64,000 nt of DNA from Xestospongia muta (GCA_963693285.1 OY848925.1:4132932-4196931), one strand, 5' to 3'. Numbered from the stretch's first letter, positions 36,934 to 49,504 are shown. Numbers and translations: made by a program. Notes: generated by a model from the sequence alone, not told the origin.

Positions 36934-39900
36934 TTGTGTAAACAAGGCAGTCCTCCCATGGAACTAGACACTGGGGCTCCCCTCTCAATAATTAGTGAAG
37001 ACACTTATAAATCCTTTAGTAGTGCTACTGACAAATTGCAACCTATTGATGTGTCCTTTCGCACCTATACTGGAGAAACATTAACTGCATTAGGGTGTAT
37101 AGATGTCCTTGTACAGTATGAATCACAAGCCCTCATCCTGCCATTGATTGTTGTGAAAGGCCATGGTCCAAGTTTATTCGGACGGAACTGGCTAGAGAAA
37201 ATAAAACTAAGTTGGTCTTCTCTTCACACTGTCACTATGTCATCTGCCTTAGATGACTTGTTACAACAACTCCAGAATCTTTTTCATGATCAGCTGGGAG
37301 CACTAAAAGGGTTTCATGCTCGATTAGCTGTAGATCCTACAGCTCAACCTAGTTTTTTCAAACCTCAACCAGTGCCATATATACTTAAAGAGAAAGTCGA
37401 GAAAGATTAGAATGACTACAAGGTCTAGGTATTATTACACCGGTATCATTCTCAGATTGGGCTGCTCCAATTGTTCCTGTTGTAAAAAGTGACACCAACA
37501 TTCGTATTTGTGGTGACTACAAGGTGACTATTAACCAGGCGTCTCAAACAGACTCCTATCCATTACCTCGTGTTGATGACCTTTTTGCAGCTCTTTCTGG
37601 TGGAACTATCTTCACAAAACTCGATTTAAGTCATGCATACCAACAGATAATGCTGGATGATGATTCGAAAAAATTTACAACGATCAACACACACAAAGGA
37701 TTGTTCCAGTATCAGAGATAACTTTTGGCATTTCCACTGCACCAGCCTTGTTTCAACGTACCATGGAAAGTCTTCTCCAACGACTATCAAAAGTATGTGT
37801 TTATATTGATGATATTTTGGTTGCAGGTGTGGATGAAGGGGATCATTTACATAACTTAGGCCAAGTGTTAGAGCGATTAGAATCTGCTGGACTGTCACTA
37901 AAGAAGTCAAAATGTGTCTTTATGACAACATCAGTGGAATACTTTGGTCATGTTATTGATGCTAAGGGTCTTCACCCCTCAAGCAGTAAGGTAAAAGCCA
38001 TTAAAAAGGCTCCAGAGCCCACTAATATTACTGAATTAAAGTCTTTTTTAGGGCTTCTGAATTATTATAACAAGTTTCTCCCTAATGTGTCAACAATCTT
38101 AGCCCCTTTGCACAAATTATTGTGTAAAGATACCAAATGGAAATGGTCTAAAGCACAAGCTGAAGCCTTTAAAAAGGCTAAGGATCTCCTTCAGTCCTCC
38201 TCATTACTTGTTCATTTTGATGGTGCAAAACCATTACTTCTCTCATGTGATGCTTCCCCTTATGGCTTAGGAGCTGTCCTTGCTCACAAAATGGATGATA
38301 ACAGTAAGAAGCCTATTGCATTTATCTTTTGAACTTTGTCTCCAGCAGAAAAAAAATATTCTCAGCTGGAGAAGGAAGCATTAGCAATTGTTTTTGCTGT
38401 AACGCAGTTTCATCAATACTTATTTGGTAAACCATTCACATTGTATTCTGACCATCAGCCATTGAAACACCTCCTCAGCGAGTCTCGTCAGATTCCAGTC
38501 ATGGCATCCTCCAGGATACAACGATGGGCTTTAACATTGTCAGCATATCAGTACACCATTCAACATAGACCTTGTACTAAAATGGCAAATGTTGATGCCC
38601 TAAGTCAACTTCCATTACCTGAATCACCCTCATCAGTTCCAATCCCTGGAGATATAAATGTGGTCCTAGATCACCTCTCTCAAAATGTTGTCTCTGCTTC
38701 ACAGATAAAATTGTGGACAGAGAAAGACTCTGTTCTAGCAAGAGTTCGTCACCTGGTCCAGACAGGGCGGACTATAAGTGATCCTGGGCCTGATATTTGT
38801 CTATATTTTTGACGTCAAACTGAAATAAGCGTCATAGATGGTTGTATACTTTGGGGATCAAAAGTGGTTGTTCCTTTAGAAGGGAGGAGAAACGTTATCA
38901 AACAGCTACATGAAACGCACCCAGGAGTGAGCAAGATAAAAAGTTTAGCTTGTTCATATGTATGGTGGCCAGGTTTAGACTCAGATATTGAAAAGGAAGT
39001 TCAACAGTGCAAGATTTGTCAACTGCATTGTTCAATGCCAAGTAAAGCTCCTCTGCACCCTTGGGAATTTCCTAGTAGACCATGGGTAAGAGTACATATT
39101 GATCATCTTGGTCCTTTTTTAGGAAAATTATCTCTCTTATTAATTGATGTTCATTCTAAGTGGATGGAGGTCCATGTTGTTCCCTCTACATCTACCGAAG
39201 CTACCATTGAAAAACTCAGAATTATATTTGGAACTCATGGAATTCCTGAACAATTAGTATCGGATAATGGATCTGGTTTCACTAGTCAGGAATTGTCACT
39301 CTTCATGGAAAGAAATGGAATAAAACATATATTGACTTCTCCGTACCACCCAAGCTCAAATGGTTCAGCTGAGCGTGCTGTACAGACTTTTAAGAATGGA
39401 ATTAAGAAATTGGAAGGTGATGTTCAAGAAAGAATTTCAAGGTTTTTATTTAGATATAGAGTTACTCCTCATAGTACTACTGGTCTATCTCCTGCTGAAT
39501 TGCTAATGGGTCAGAGACTTCATATTCATTTGGATTTACTTCATCCAGATACATCTCGAAAAGTTATTGAGAAACAAGACAAGTTAGCAAAAGTTACTAA
39601 ACGTTGTTGAAAATTTGTAGTAGGGGATTGTTTATATGCAAGGAATTACAGGGGTAATAACAAGTGGATTCCTGTCATTGTAACACATATTTTGGGTCCT
39701 GTGTCATATCAAGTACAAACTCCTTCTGGCTCCACTCAACGCCGTCATGTTGATCAACTTAGATGTCGTCACTCCCTTGACAGTAATGGTCAAGAGCCAA
39801 ATGATTGTGATGATTGGCCTTTTTTGTGCACTACATCAAATACTGCACCAACTTCAAGTCCAGAACAAGGTCATTGTCAGTTGGAAGTTGCATCATCTAC

Positions 39901-39973
39901 CACCACCTCTCTTCGGTGTTCTAATCTAAACAGAGAAGCTGTCGATCGTTACGGACCTTACCTTTCAATTTAA
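36934..39973 (+). pseudogene. Gypsy pol: protease, RT, RNase H, integrase, broken
   Basis: The protease shows the DTGA active site (about 36967). RT begins around 37430 with LPRVDDLF, KLDLSHAYQQI and then the YIDDIL catalytic box near 37800, a frame change near 37720 separating the two halves. RNase H shows LLSCDASPYGLGAVL, then a TGA at about 38330, then SQLEKEALAIVFAV. Integrase shows the H-H-C-C finger (HETHPG, CKIC) and catalytic residues in HIDHLGP, VSDNGSGF and GSAERAV. A TGA interrupts near 38810 and another break lies near 39608. The 3' part up to 39973 is the integrase C-terminal region. Confidence 0.9.
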
Positions 39974-39984
39974 AAAGGGAGGAA

Positions 39985-40203
39985 TGTTGTAACTTACTTT
40001 TTAGATTATTATTTCTGGTGACATTTTGTTTATATGATGTAATTATATTTGTCATTTTCTGTCAGTCATGTATATAATCAATTGTGTATAGTTCGTCAGT
40101 TGTCGTTACAGTTAGTTGTTGTAGTTGTTGGAAAGAATATTAATTTGATTTTTGTTCAGTATCTAAAGGAACTATATTGCTACCCACTTTGGCACCTGTT
40201 ACA
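39985..40203 (+). repeat. Right LTR of Gypsy element
   Basis: Direct copy of 35801-36033 with several small deletions. It is preceded by a purine-rich AAAAAGGGAGGAA tract that fits the polypurine primer. Confidence 0.9.
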
Positions 40204-40302
40204 ATATAGTTGTAATCATTAGTTACATAAACAGTCAATTCCATTGTACATGTAATGTCTATAGACAAGATTTTTGTGTTCATACCTAATATCTATGATT
40301 TG

Positions 40303-40341
<39 letters not shown>

Positions 40342-40919
40342 ATTATAATTATGATAACTTTGATTATCATGCAGTCATTTAACTTACATGCTCTGTGATG
40401 TCAGTGACTTGCATATTTTGGTTTTGTGAAGAGGTATTATTTTGTTTGGCCAGAAAACAGTTTGGGTTTGATGTTTGACTTATGACCTATTTTTTGCTGT
40501 AACCGTAAGGGATTGAAGTGACTTAACTTGACATTTAGAGGACTAAAGAACTGATATAAGCGGGACAAAAATGTTTATGCCATATCCATTGTTGTTAAAC
40601 TGTTGTTAACCACCCTGTGATATAGATATTATGATAATTATTGTATTAGTTAAAAACAACCTCTGTTGCCTATTTTATTCAACATGTTTTCATATATAGT
40701 GCATAGCAATGATCACTGTCACTATGCATGAAAACACAATGACTATAAATAGAGGCTAACTAGCAATATGGTATGATATCATTATAGTTGTAGGCAGTGA
40801 GGATTCTACATTTTAGAGTTTTTCATTGTTATTGAAATAATCATATACTGTATTTACATTATGAGGTATATCTTGATAAATGACTGTCATTCTCACTGTT
40901 TTTTTGAAGGCATTGTTTC
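40204..40919 (+). repeat. Flank with AT run and duplicated block
   Basis: Contains a long AT run (40307-40338) and, from about 40610, the flank block also found at 11940, 24150 and 50945. No gene. Confidence 0.5.
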
Positions 40920-42385
40920 ACATCAACCTCTTCATACTAGCAGTTGTAACTCTTATAAATCAAACTGCCGACAAAGTCTGATGCACTGTTTGTAATTGCC
41001 GCATCTATTGCAGTTGCTATAGTAACATTCAACTTTCCCCAAACAGAATATATGTAATGACATTGATATAAGGATTATATAGTACTGTTCAAGCTCAGCT
41101 CTGTTACACTTTCCACTAACATAACCTAAAGCTTCACATTTAAAATAATCTGCTAATGCAGTAACTGTCTTGTTTGTATTTGCTACAAGCCAAAAACAAC
41201 AATTATACAAAATACTAAAATGATTTCTTTTCTCTTGTATTTAATGAATCTTCTGATCATCCTTGTTACTTGCAATTGTGTAGGGAGAGAACTAAATTAT
41301 AAAATTCCTAATGGTAATAACATTAGTTTGTAACCTTACCCTGTGAATAGTCCAGACAACTACTACCTATAAATACACTCCAATAGCTACAACAACATCA
41401 ATAATAACAGAAGTGTAAAACCACATATCTGAGCTATTATTACAAAGTGTTGGTGGAAATCTGTGAATTGGATTGGAAGGAAATGTCACTTTTAAAGAAC
41501 AAGATTTCCACATAAAAAACCAAAACATCATGTTTAAAGTACAGTAATTAAGTAAAGTACCTATAAATATAGTAAGAGTGGCTATACTCTGTCCGAGTTG
41601 AGTTGGGCCCTTCATTAAAAAAAAGGTGTTGTATGCATGGATGTAAGATGAGGTATCTTCTCATCTAATCAAGTGCAATTAGCGCTGAGTACATTTTAAT
41701 ATTATTCATTGTTTGTTCACGTGAATGTCATGCGAACAAACCACGTTTTCTCTCCTGGTCGTGAAAATGCAGAGTAAAAAAGACTGAATCACAAACAAAG
41801 GAGGTTGTTGCGAATGTCTATGGCTATTTCGAGGAAGTCAGCAGGCGTCAACAGACTCAAGAACCTCTTAAACGAACCTCTGATGCCACAGGAGTTTCAT
41901 GTACCAGCATCAAGAGGCTACTGATAGTTCATAAATTATAAAGATAAATTACCTGATAGTGTATAAAATGCTGTTGGAGTATTTAGACTGTCAAGAAGAC
42001 TTACTGAAGTGCAAAGAAAAGATTTCCTTCCTATTATCACAATCAGTAACAATATAGCTGTATAAAGGTAATGAATAGAGTTTGAAATAACATAAATCTT
42101 CTGTATAACTTACCAATGATACTGATGTCAATTGTGACCAGAAGAATGGATGGATATGTCAGCCTTTATATAATAAATATAATATTGTTTTCATAGTAAT
42201 TAAAAATGAAATATCACTAACTTTGTTTTATAATCCTTAATTGACAGTCCTATTATCAGTACATAAATCAAAAAACCAAAAACAGATGCAAACATTTCCA
42301 CTAAGATGTTCTCCGATAAGTTTACTTCTTATATGACTGCTTTGCTCAAGTTTGTCATATCTAGGTTGACATGTTAAGATGAGTG
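40920..42385 (-). pseudogene. FzL-H, minus-strand receptor pseudogene lacking the CRD
   Basis: On the minus strand: exon 5 relic (about 42385-42220, linker and TM1 with stops), exon 6 (about 42160-42115), exon 7 relic (about 42020-41960), exon 8 first half fused to late exon 9 (about 41590-41340), and exon 10 (41250-40940). The exon 8-9 fusion reads MMFWFF then directly RFPPTLCNNSSDMWFY, and a TAG follows GVYL. Exon 10 keeps ALADYFKCEALGYVSGKCNRA but loses frame before TM7. It has the same fusion as FzL-I, so the two derive from one damaged ancestor. A foreign insert (41590-41945) splits the exon 7-8 intron. Confidence 0.75.
41590..41945 (+). mobile_element. Insert with Tc1/IS630-like transposase N-terminal (HTH) fragment
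   Basis: Relative to the sister pseudogene FzL-I, about 350 bp are extra here. On the plus strand from about 41780 a frame encodes a K-T-E-S-Q start, then VYGYFEEVSRRQ, then KRTSDATGVSCTSIKRLL, a helix-turn-helix of the kind that opens Tc1/IS630-type DDE transposases, followed by a stop at about 41943. The ATG at 41767 is one base out of frame with it. The catalytic part is absent. Confidence 0.55.
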
Positions 42386-42473
42386 TGATATCCTGCATCA
42401 GTTAGTAACTTATTAATATTCATAAGTTGCATGGTTTTGTATTTAAATCGTTTGTTTTGTATTTTAGTCAGAT

Positions 42474-42722
42474 AGAGAGCGAGTGAGGTTCAGTAGTTAC
42501 GTTGTCATTTAATGCAGTTATTGAGTCATTGTTTTGTGGAGTTTTTGTTGTTTAATGTTATTTATTAGTTATTTGTTGACTCTAAGTCTTTGTTGCTACT
42601 GCATGCGTGCCAGTCATTTCATTTTGGTGACGAGGGAAAAACAGTTGAAGATAATCTACTTACAAGATGGCTCATGAAAAACTTTCCGTCTTCGATCAAC
42701 ATAGTGAATCGTGGACTTAGCA
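42474..42722 (+). mobile_element. Fragment of a second Gypsy family: LTR end, leader and gag start
   Basis: CATTTTGGTGACGAGGG (about 42620) resembles the leader after the LTR of the element at 35.8 kb. ATG 42667 opens a short gag-like start (MAHEKLSVFDQHSESW) comparable to that element's gag N-terminus, ending at TAG 42718-42720. The preceding 150 bp should be LTR. The rest of the element is absent. Confidence 0.6.
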
Positions 42723-42969
42723 TTCAGAAGAACATAAAAAAAAAACATTTATCCACTCATCTACCCAAATACAAGTAAGATCTAGATTAAAACAATATAT
42801 ATGTTGCTAGGATGTCTAAGTTTGTCCACCTATATATAGGTCTGGTAAGTTGCCATACCGAATTTGTTTCATACATTAGAGTTGCTAATGTAAGTTAAAA
42901 TATCATGAACGACATGTTTTGTCCATCTATTCGATTTACATGTGATAGTAATATTACAAAATGGATTAT

Positions 42970-43140
42970 TGCAGCTGAAATGACTGGCACCCAAGCAGTC
43001 TCAACAAAGACTCACAGTCAACAAATTACTGTAAATAGCATCAAACAATGAAACTCCACAAAACAATGACTCAAATAACAGTAATAAATGACAACATAAA
43101 TACAGAACCTCACTGACTCTCGAAGTTAATCTGTCAAAGT
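42970..43140 (-). mobile_element. Inverted copy of the second Gypsy LTR fragment
   Basis: The reverse complement of this stretch aligns with 42474-42622, including a shared GAGTCATTGTTTTGTGGAGT segment. The two LTR pieces face each other about 350 bp apart. Confidence 0.6.
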
Positions 43141-44648
43141 GAACTGAAATAGCACCTCGTGTATATGAGTTTATTATGACTCCTCCAATGCTAGCTCAAC
43201 ATGGTGACAGTAACTATTCAAACAGTGAAATAGCAAGTCAGCAATATATTTTGAAGAATATAATTGACCTAAGAATTTTGTCATTGAAGAGACTGAACTT
43301 GTTAAAAGGGATTTTAATGATTATTCTTTGATATCTGTTGTAGTTGGTAAATAATACATAATATCATATGCCTACAACATATTTATATGTGTTAAAAAGA
43401 CTTTACCTCTAAGTATCATTATTTAGAAACAACTACAACAGCTGAAGCACCTTCTACTCATCAAATAATTTCATTAGTTATATCATCTGAAACAAGTATG
43501 TTAATATCAGTATTATATTTCAGATTTCGGCAGTGATCTCACTCATCAGACAATGCCTATTCCTTCCGAACAACCCACAATTTCACCCTCCAAGTTCTCA
43601 CTAATACCCTCTACCTTTACATAATGTCATATGGGACATGTATTTCATGAAGGAGCAAAGACATTGAAATCACATGTCGTCACACCTTCACTTATCGCAT
43701 ATCTTTAGAATCACAATCATTTATCACAACTTTTAGCTCTATTACACCCCTTTGTGCTGTTTTACCATTTCCTAATAAACAGTTATTACTTATTATATTA
43801 ACAGAACAAATAATAATACAACAAAAGTAAACAGTATAATAATGAACAGTATCAACAATTGAGACTACTAATGTATGATTAACTACAGACCAGGTAGTAA
43901 CAGATCAAATATTTTTGTTATACTAATAGTAGACAAGAATGAACAGTACACACGTAAGTAATATCATAACATCAAATTTATGTGACAATAGTATGTCTAC
44001 AACTTCAAAAATAACAGACTTAAAGAAACGCTTTTGTGAAAACACCACTTCCTTAGAAGACTATACTGGGTAATTTTGACATTCTGTTCTCACTAATTTG
44101 CATTGACACAATAATGTGCCTCTGTCTTATATTTTCATAAACCATTAAAAGAATTGTAAATACAATAGCTATGATTTTAAGTAGTTTTCAATGGTAGACA
44201 AATTGGTAGTGAGTCAACAGATATCATCCTGTGTGCTGATCTGATCATTTATGTCTCCATTATGTGTAGCATTGGTCCTTTTATTTGTCTATTGAATACC
44301 ATGTTGATTCATCCCATACATAGTTTATAATATTTCTGTATTTTAAACTGTTCATCAGTCATTTTTATGTAGTATTCATTTATTATATATTCATCCATTA
44401 GTATATCAAGTAATTAAATACTGCCCCTCTATAATTAAGAGTTTTTACAATTCTCTCTGTCTTTACACTTGTACCAATTATTAATAAACATCAGTGTCCA
44501 CGTGTTATCTACTTACTAACTAGTTATGAAGCAGTTATTAACTAGTTATTGAAGTGTTTAAGTATGTGGCAAGATGTGATACGGCCAGGAATAACAATAT
44601 TGTTACAGCGCTTTGTATTACATTATTATTTCATTATAGGGCTAGCAG
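43141..44648. other. No gene recognised
   Basis: AT-rich sequence between transposon pieces and the kelch-kinase gene. I saw no coding family, tRNA or clear repeat. Confidence 0.4.
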
Positions 44649-44747
44649 GAAATACTTACTTAATACTTAGTGCCTAAACTAGATATGTTCAAGGTCAGTG
44701 AGTACTTGAGCAATAAAAGGACGAAGTTGACAATCACGAGAAATACA
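44649..44747 (-). repeat. Detached copy of the kinase gene 3' end (99 bp)
   Basis: Identical over 99 bp to 44988-45086, which holds the last codons, stop and 3' flank of the kelch-kinase gene, 339 bp downstream of the original on that gene's strand. Confidence 0.85.
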
Positions 44748-44987
44748 AGGTCATTTTAGTACATCATAAACAATAACATATAATTATAATTAATTAATAA
44801 AAAAGAAAGATCACACACAAAAGATTATTCATAAATAATATTAATTTATTCATAATGTCCATATATTATGGTAATACACTCAATACTAAAGATACTTATA
44901 TTCATACATTAGTACTAACACAACAAGGATACACAAAATACTTAATAATGTAATAGTAATAGTCACTGTAGTAGGATTATACCAAAA

Positions 44988-45086
44988 GAAATACTTACTT
45001 AATACTTAGTGCCTAAACTAGATATGTTCAAGGTCAGTGAGTACTTGAGCAATAAAAGGACGAAGTTGACAATCACGAGAAATACA
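44988..45086 (-). repeat. Partner of the 99-bp repeat, in the kinase gene
   Basis: Includes the final codons and stop (45018-45020) of the kelch-kinase gene. See 44649-44747. Confidence 0.85.
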
Positions 45087-48000
45087 CCTTTGAACAAGAT
45101 GTTTCATAGCTGGCCACTTGATATTGTTAGATTGAGTCCTTTTATCTGCTATTTTAGAAGTAGGAGGTTGACGTAGGATCATTTCCATCAGTAAAACACC
45201 AAAACTAAAGACATCCATTGCTGGAGAATGTTGTTCAGGAAACTGTGCTTCTGGTGCAGAGTAGAAGGGATTACCTGGAGCTACACTGTTAGCTGATATA
45301 CTTTGAACAACATTAGCTGAGCCATAATCGGAGAGTTTAGCCTTCCATATTCCACTACCAGATGGTTCAAGGAGGACGTTAGGACTACTAACATCGCGAT
45401 GTAATATAGGATGTGGTCGCCAGAGATGAAGGTAGTTTAGAGCAGCAGATATGTCTTGGGCAATCTTGATAATTTGAGGACGTGTTAATGGAGATTTCTC
45501 AATTTCTTTACGTAAGCTTGTTGGCATTAGTTCTGAAAGGATGATAGGAGTACCTACTCGAGTGGCTCCTACAAATTGGAGGAGATTGGGATGTCGTACT
45601 CGAGCAGCAATTTCCATTTCTCGAGTAAAAACTGATATATTATATGGTGACAAAATAATTTCGTGAAGACATTTGGCAGCTACTCTAAGACCACGAAATT
45701 TAGCCACCTTGACTTCTCCCCAACCTCCTTTCCCAAGAACCTCCTCAGTCATCGTAATCTCCTCCTTTCTAACAACCCAGTGGCAAAGTTCTTGCAATTG
45801 TTGTTCAAGAGTGGCATTTTCTTGTTCAAGTCTTGTACTAGATTGCTGGAGTTGCTGATAATTTTGTTGAATATTGTCTCGTTCACAACGAAGGTCATTA
45901 CACTCTTGACGAAGATCTTGTTCAATATCATCATGCTCTTGACGTAGCATTCTTTCTCTTTCTTGACTCTCCTGTAATTGTTGTCGTTCCCTCTCTTCTT
46001 GATCTTGTAGCTGTTGTTGAAGTATCCTTTCTCTATTTTTATGATCACGTTGGAGTGCAGCTTGATTTTGTTGTGTCTCTCTTATCAAACATTGCTTCTC
46101 TTGAAGCTCTTGACTTAGTTGCTGTAGTTGTCTCTCTTTTATCAGAAGGTCCTCTTGAAGTGCTCTTGTTACATCTACCTGCTGTTGCCTTGTATCTTGT
46201 AGCTCTTTGTTGGCAACTTCAAGTTGTTGTGTTAAATGTTGGATTTTTCTATCTTTCACTTGTGACTGTAGACATGGTAAAGGAGATGGAATATCAATGA
46301 AAGATTGGTAAAAAGGTTGTTGTTTGTTATATCTCCCAGAAGGTAAAGAAATTGTCTTTTCTTGCTTAAGTTGATATTTTTCAGTTGACTTCATTACGTC
46401 TCTTACAGACCACTGGTTATCATCACATACTACAGAGAGAGATATACTATGTTACAATACTATTCAGTTATGAGACTAGTTTATAGTGCAAACAGTTAGT
46501 GTGTCAACACTCCTCTATCAAGCTGAGATAATGTGTATGTGTGCATGTGCGTATACTATACAACAAATAATGACAGTACTTACTAAGCTCTATCACAGTA
46601 GTATCATTAAGTCTACCATCTGGGTATTTATATCCTCCAAATTGTATTACCCATACAGTGCCAGGTGACACATTAAATACCGACAGAGAGTGACCAGATC
46701 TCTCAGTAACTGACTTTGGTAGAATAAGCTATAAGATGGGACATAGTGCACATTATAATATAAATGTTCAAAACTGTTCATTATTTATAAAACACATGTA
46801 CTCTATGAATTGGTAGAGTTAGCTACAGTTTCATGGTACAGCTGATTTGAAATATTTGAAAGTGAGAGTTTGAATAGTCAAGTGAACTATTAATGTCAGC
46901 TTGTAAAGTCATACTGTAGATCATAGGCATTAATAGGACATGGAGACAATGTATGAAATAGTCACATGATATGATTTTTTGAACCCAAAAATCAAAAATT
47001 ACCTGCAAAGAACTTTTGAAGGAAGTTAAAGGAGCAACTAAAAACAGTATTGCCTAAATTCGAAAGGCAATCTGGAAGATCCCTTGGCTCCAAATATAAC
47101 ATTATAACAATATATTGTTGCCAGACTTTTGCTTTCAATTATATTCATAGCAGGCAAAACCTACTTTACTTAGAAATAAGGTCCATATACTATTTGTTTT
47201 GAAGATGACCCCTTAATTCATGCACTTTGTATAGTAGGATGATTAGTGTATTACTAACTTCTGTCCATGTATCATTGTTAAATAACCAGCTGTCGGGCAT
47301 TTCATATCCACCCACCACAATCCCGTTTAGGTCATTGATAACAGCAGCAGCATGACTTGATCTACACATAGGCCAATTTACTGATTGCTTTAATTTCTGC
47401 CAGCACTAGATAGGTAACACACAATTCATCACAAAGTAGCAGTAATTAATATTGTATACTGGACAATGTTATATTACGCTCATTTTATACTTATATGAAT
47501 TTCAATTTAGTTACTCTATAAAGCCTGTTATTGACTAAAAATAAATTAAAAACAATTGGTAACTTAATCATTGTTGAAACAGTTCCCAAAAATATTATTG
47601 AAGTCTGTATTATTCTACAAGTGCCAAAACATTTTAAAAGTGAAAACAAATGTAAAAGAATGACTGTCAGAAAGAAGGTAAGAACCATACCGAGAATCCC
47701 TTTATAACATTTACTACCTGTTGTGCATATTACAGTTCTTTATTCATACTTTGTTTTTTTCTTGTTACGTACTTCGTATAGGGATTCTCAGGATTTTATG
47801 TTAGCTCAATTTGGTATTTTTTGGTATTTTCATCCCTACTCATTTGTTTTGAAATAGTTTCTTTATTACTTGTTTACTCCTTTGTTATTTATGATATTTG
47901 CTGCAATAATGAATGACATCATTTGTTAACACTCATCCCAATTGCTACTTAATGTGATTATAACTTTTAATTGAACTATAAATGATAACATGACATCCAT

Positions 48001-49504
48001 GCAACTGTTTGCCTCACTGACAAGTTTCAATTCTGTAAAAGAGAATTTTTATGCTGCCACTGCATTCCAAAACTTAAAATGTAGCAATGTTTGCTGTTCA
48101 ATCATTATAGTACATTTTCATGCAATTGTAAGCTCTGAATCCTTCTCAAACATAATCAGAATCAGAGCAATGGTTAGGCTAGCTCCATGCAATTTTTTCT
48201 ATGTTAGCACTGTTAGATGTTATAAAGTCACAAGCATTATATACATGGGCTGTAGGTCGTGGCAAGAAAATGACCCAAAACTTTGAATGTATGTAAACAA
48301 CCATAACTATTGGACTTAGATGTTTCCTTTACGTAGAAAATTGACTGTATGTTTCAGAAATAACTAAAAGTTCATTAATTGCATTCATGATATATATAAC
48401 AACATTCATATTTCATGAATATTTAACATGGACAACTTCTAGCTAAAGGCTATGGGCTACTGCATTAATTTAGTACCTACTGTACTCACCACTGCAGTTT
48501 TTGTGCATTCAGCAATGTAGACACTGTTGTCACGACCATCAGGAGTGTTGCCACCAAAATAAAGAGCTCTGTTGAAAACCATTGGCGTAAAAGTGAAGTT
48601 ATAAGAAGGAGGTGGGCCTTCTCCTATGATATCCGGTACTAACCAATGACCTGAATGCAGACAGTTATAAAATAGTATTTGATGAATAATGTATAATATT
48701 GATAACATGATAATTTGTATTGAACTTCTTACCAGTGGCTAACTCATAGTAGTGATGCTCATTAGTAGAAAAATTTTTATACTGAGCACCAGGTTGTGGA
48801 GAAATAGGAGCTGCTCCAAATCCACCAACTATCAGTAGATAATCATCTTTTTCAATCTGAACATGTATCATCTCACAGGACGACTTTTTCATTGGGCCCT
48901 CATTTGAATTATGTGAGAACATTTCATGCCATCTGAGTGAGTCTATTCTTAATGAGTTAAGACTATTATGACGACACTCCCCGTGGTTACAGTGCCCCCC
49001 AAAGTAGTAGATCTTGTTACCAATAACAGTAGAGGCGTAGCTCCAGACACCCAGTGGAGGTTTCCCATACGTAGGTCGTTGTTCCCACCTACCCGTTGGT
49101 AAATGGAATAACTCAATAACAGAAGTCATCCTCCTTTTGATTTCATTATCATGTACATTAGGGAGACCATCTATGTTACCACCCCACATGTAGAGGTAGT
49201 TACCAACTATATGTGTGGAGTGATGGCACCTCTTTGTAGGAACATAACCTATAGTACATGATCATGACACACACTCACACATAATACCTACTACTATAGT
49301 TAACCACACCTGATCTTTGTGTAGCCATTTCAGTTTTTCAATCTGGACACGCAAATAATTTTGACCAAACGCCCTCCTTTGATCTAAAGTCTGTTCGCAT
49401 TCACCTTGCCGGTAGAAATTGTCATAACTTTCTAATAACTCGTTCAAATTCAAAATTTCAAAGTCATGTGGTCTCCTGACGACCATCCGGTGCTTTGATG
49501 TCAT
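45018..49504 (-). CDS. Kelch-repeat, coiled-coil, protein kinase fusion protein (6 exons, 865 aa)
   Basis: Exons from the 5' end: 49504-49288, 49248-48733, 48650-48490, 47405-47259, 46728-46584 and 46429-45018; phases agree and total 865 codons plus stop. Residues about 75-395 hold kelch-type repeats (CHHSTHIVGNYLYMWGG, IYYFGGHC, IVVGGYE, IQFGGY). Residues about 450-615 form a Q/E/R-rich coiled coil. Residues about 620-862 form a TKL-like kinase domain with GKGGWGEV loop, VAAKCL lysine, LHRDVSSPNV catalytic loop and SAPE. The magnesium loop reads DYG, not DFG. Known roles of the parts: kelch and coiled-coil for protein binding and oligomerisation, kinase for Ser/Thr phosphorylation. The start is the first ATG after an in-frame stop; a further 5' exon cannot be excluded. 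Likely cytoplasmic. Confidence 0.85.
47406..48489. other. Long intron of the kelch-kinase gene
   Basis: The intron between the third and fourth exons (47406-48489) is much longer than the others. An open frame at 47990-48286 on the plus strand has no family resemblance. No insertion was recognised. Confidence 0.5.

Larger units (their letters stand above)
35801..40203 (+). mobile_element. Ty3/Gypsy LTR retrotransposon, full-length but dead
   Basis: Two direct LTRs (35801-36033 and 39985-40203) both begin TGTTGTAAC and end GTTACA. After the left LTR comes TTTTGGCGACGAGG, a typical Gypsy leader near the primer site. ATATAGTT occurs immediately before the left LTR and after the right one; the target duplication lies within it, its exact length being ambiguous (4-8 bp). 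Internal order is gag, zinc knuckles, protease, RT, RNase H, integrase. Many frame breaks show that it no longer encodes working proteins. Confidence 0.92.

Noticed and set aside
45663..46300. Plus-strand open frames opposite the coiled coil of the kelch-kinase gene
   Set aside because: They are antisense shadows of a Q/E-rich coding region and carry no recognisable domain.
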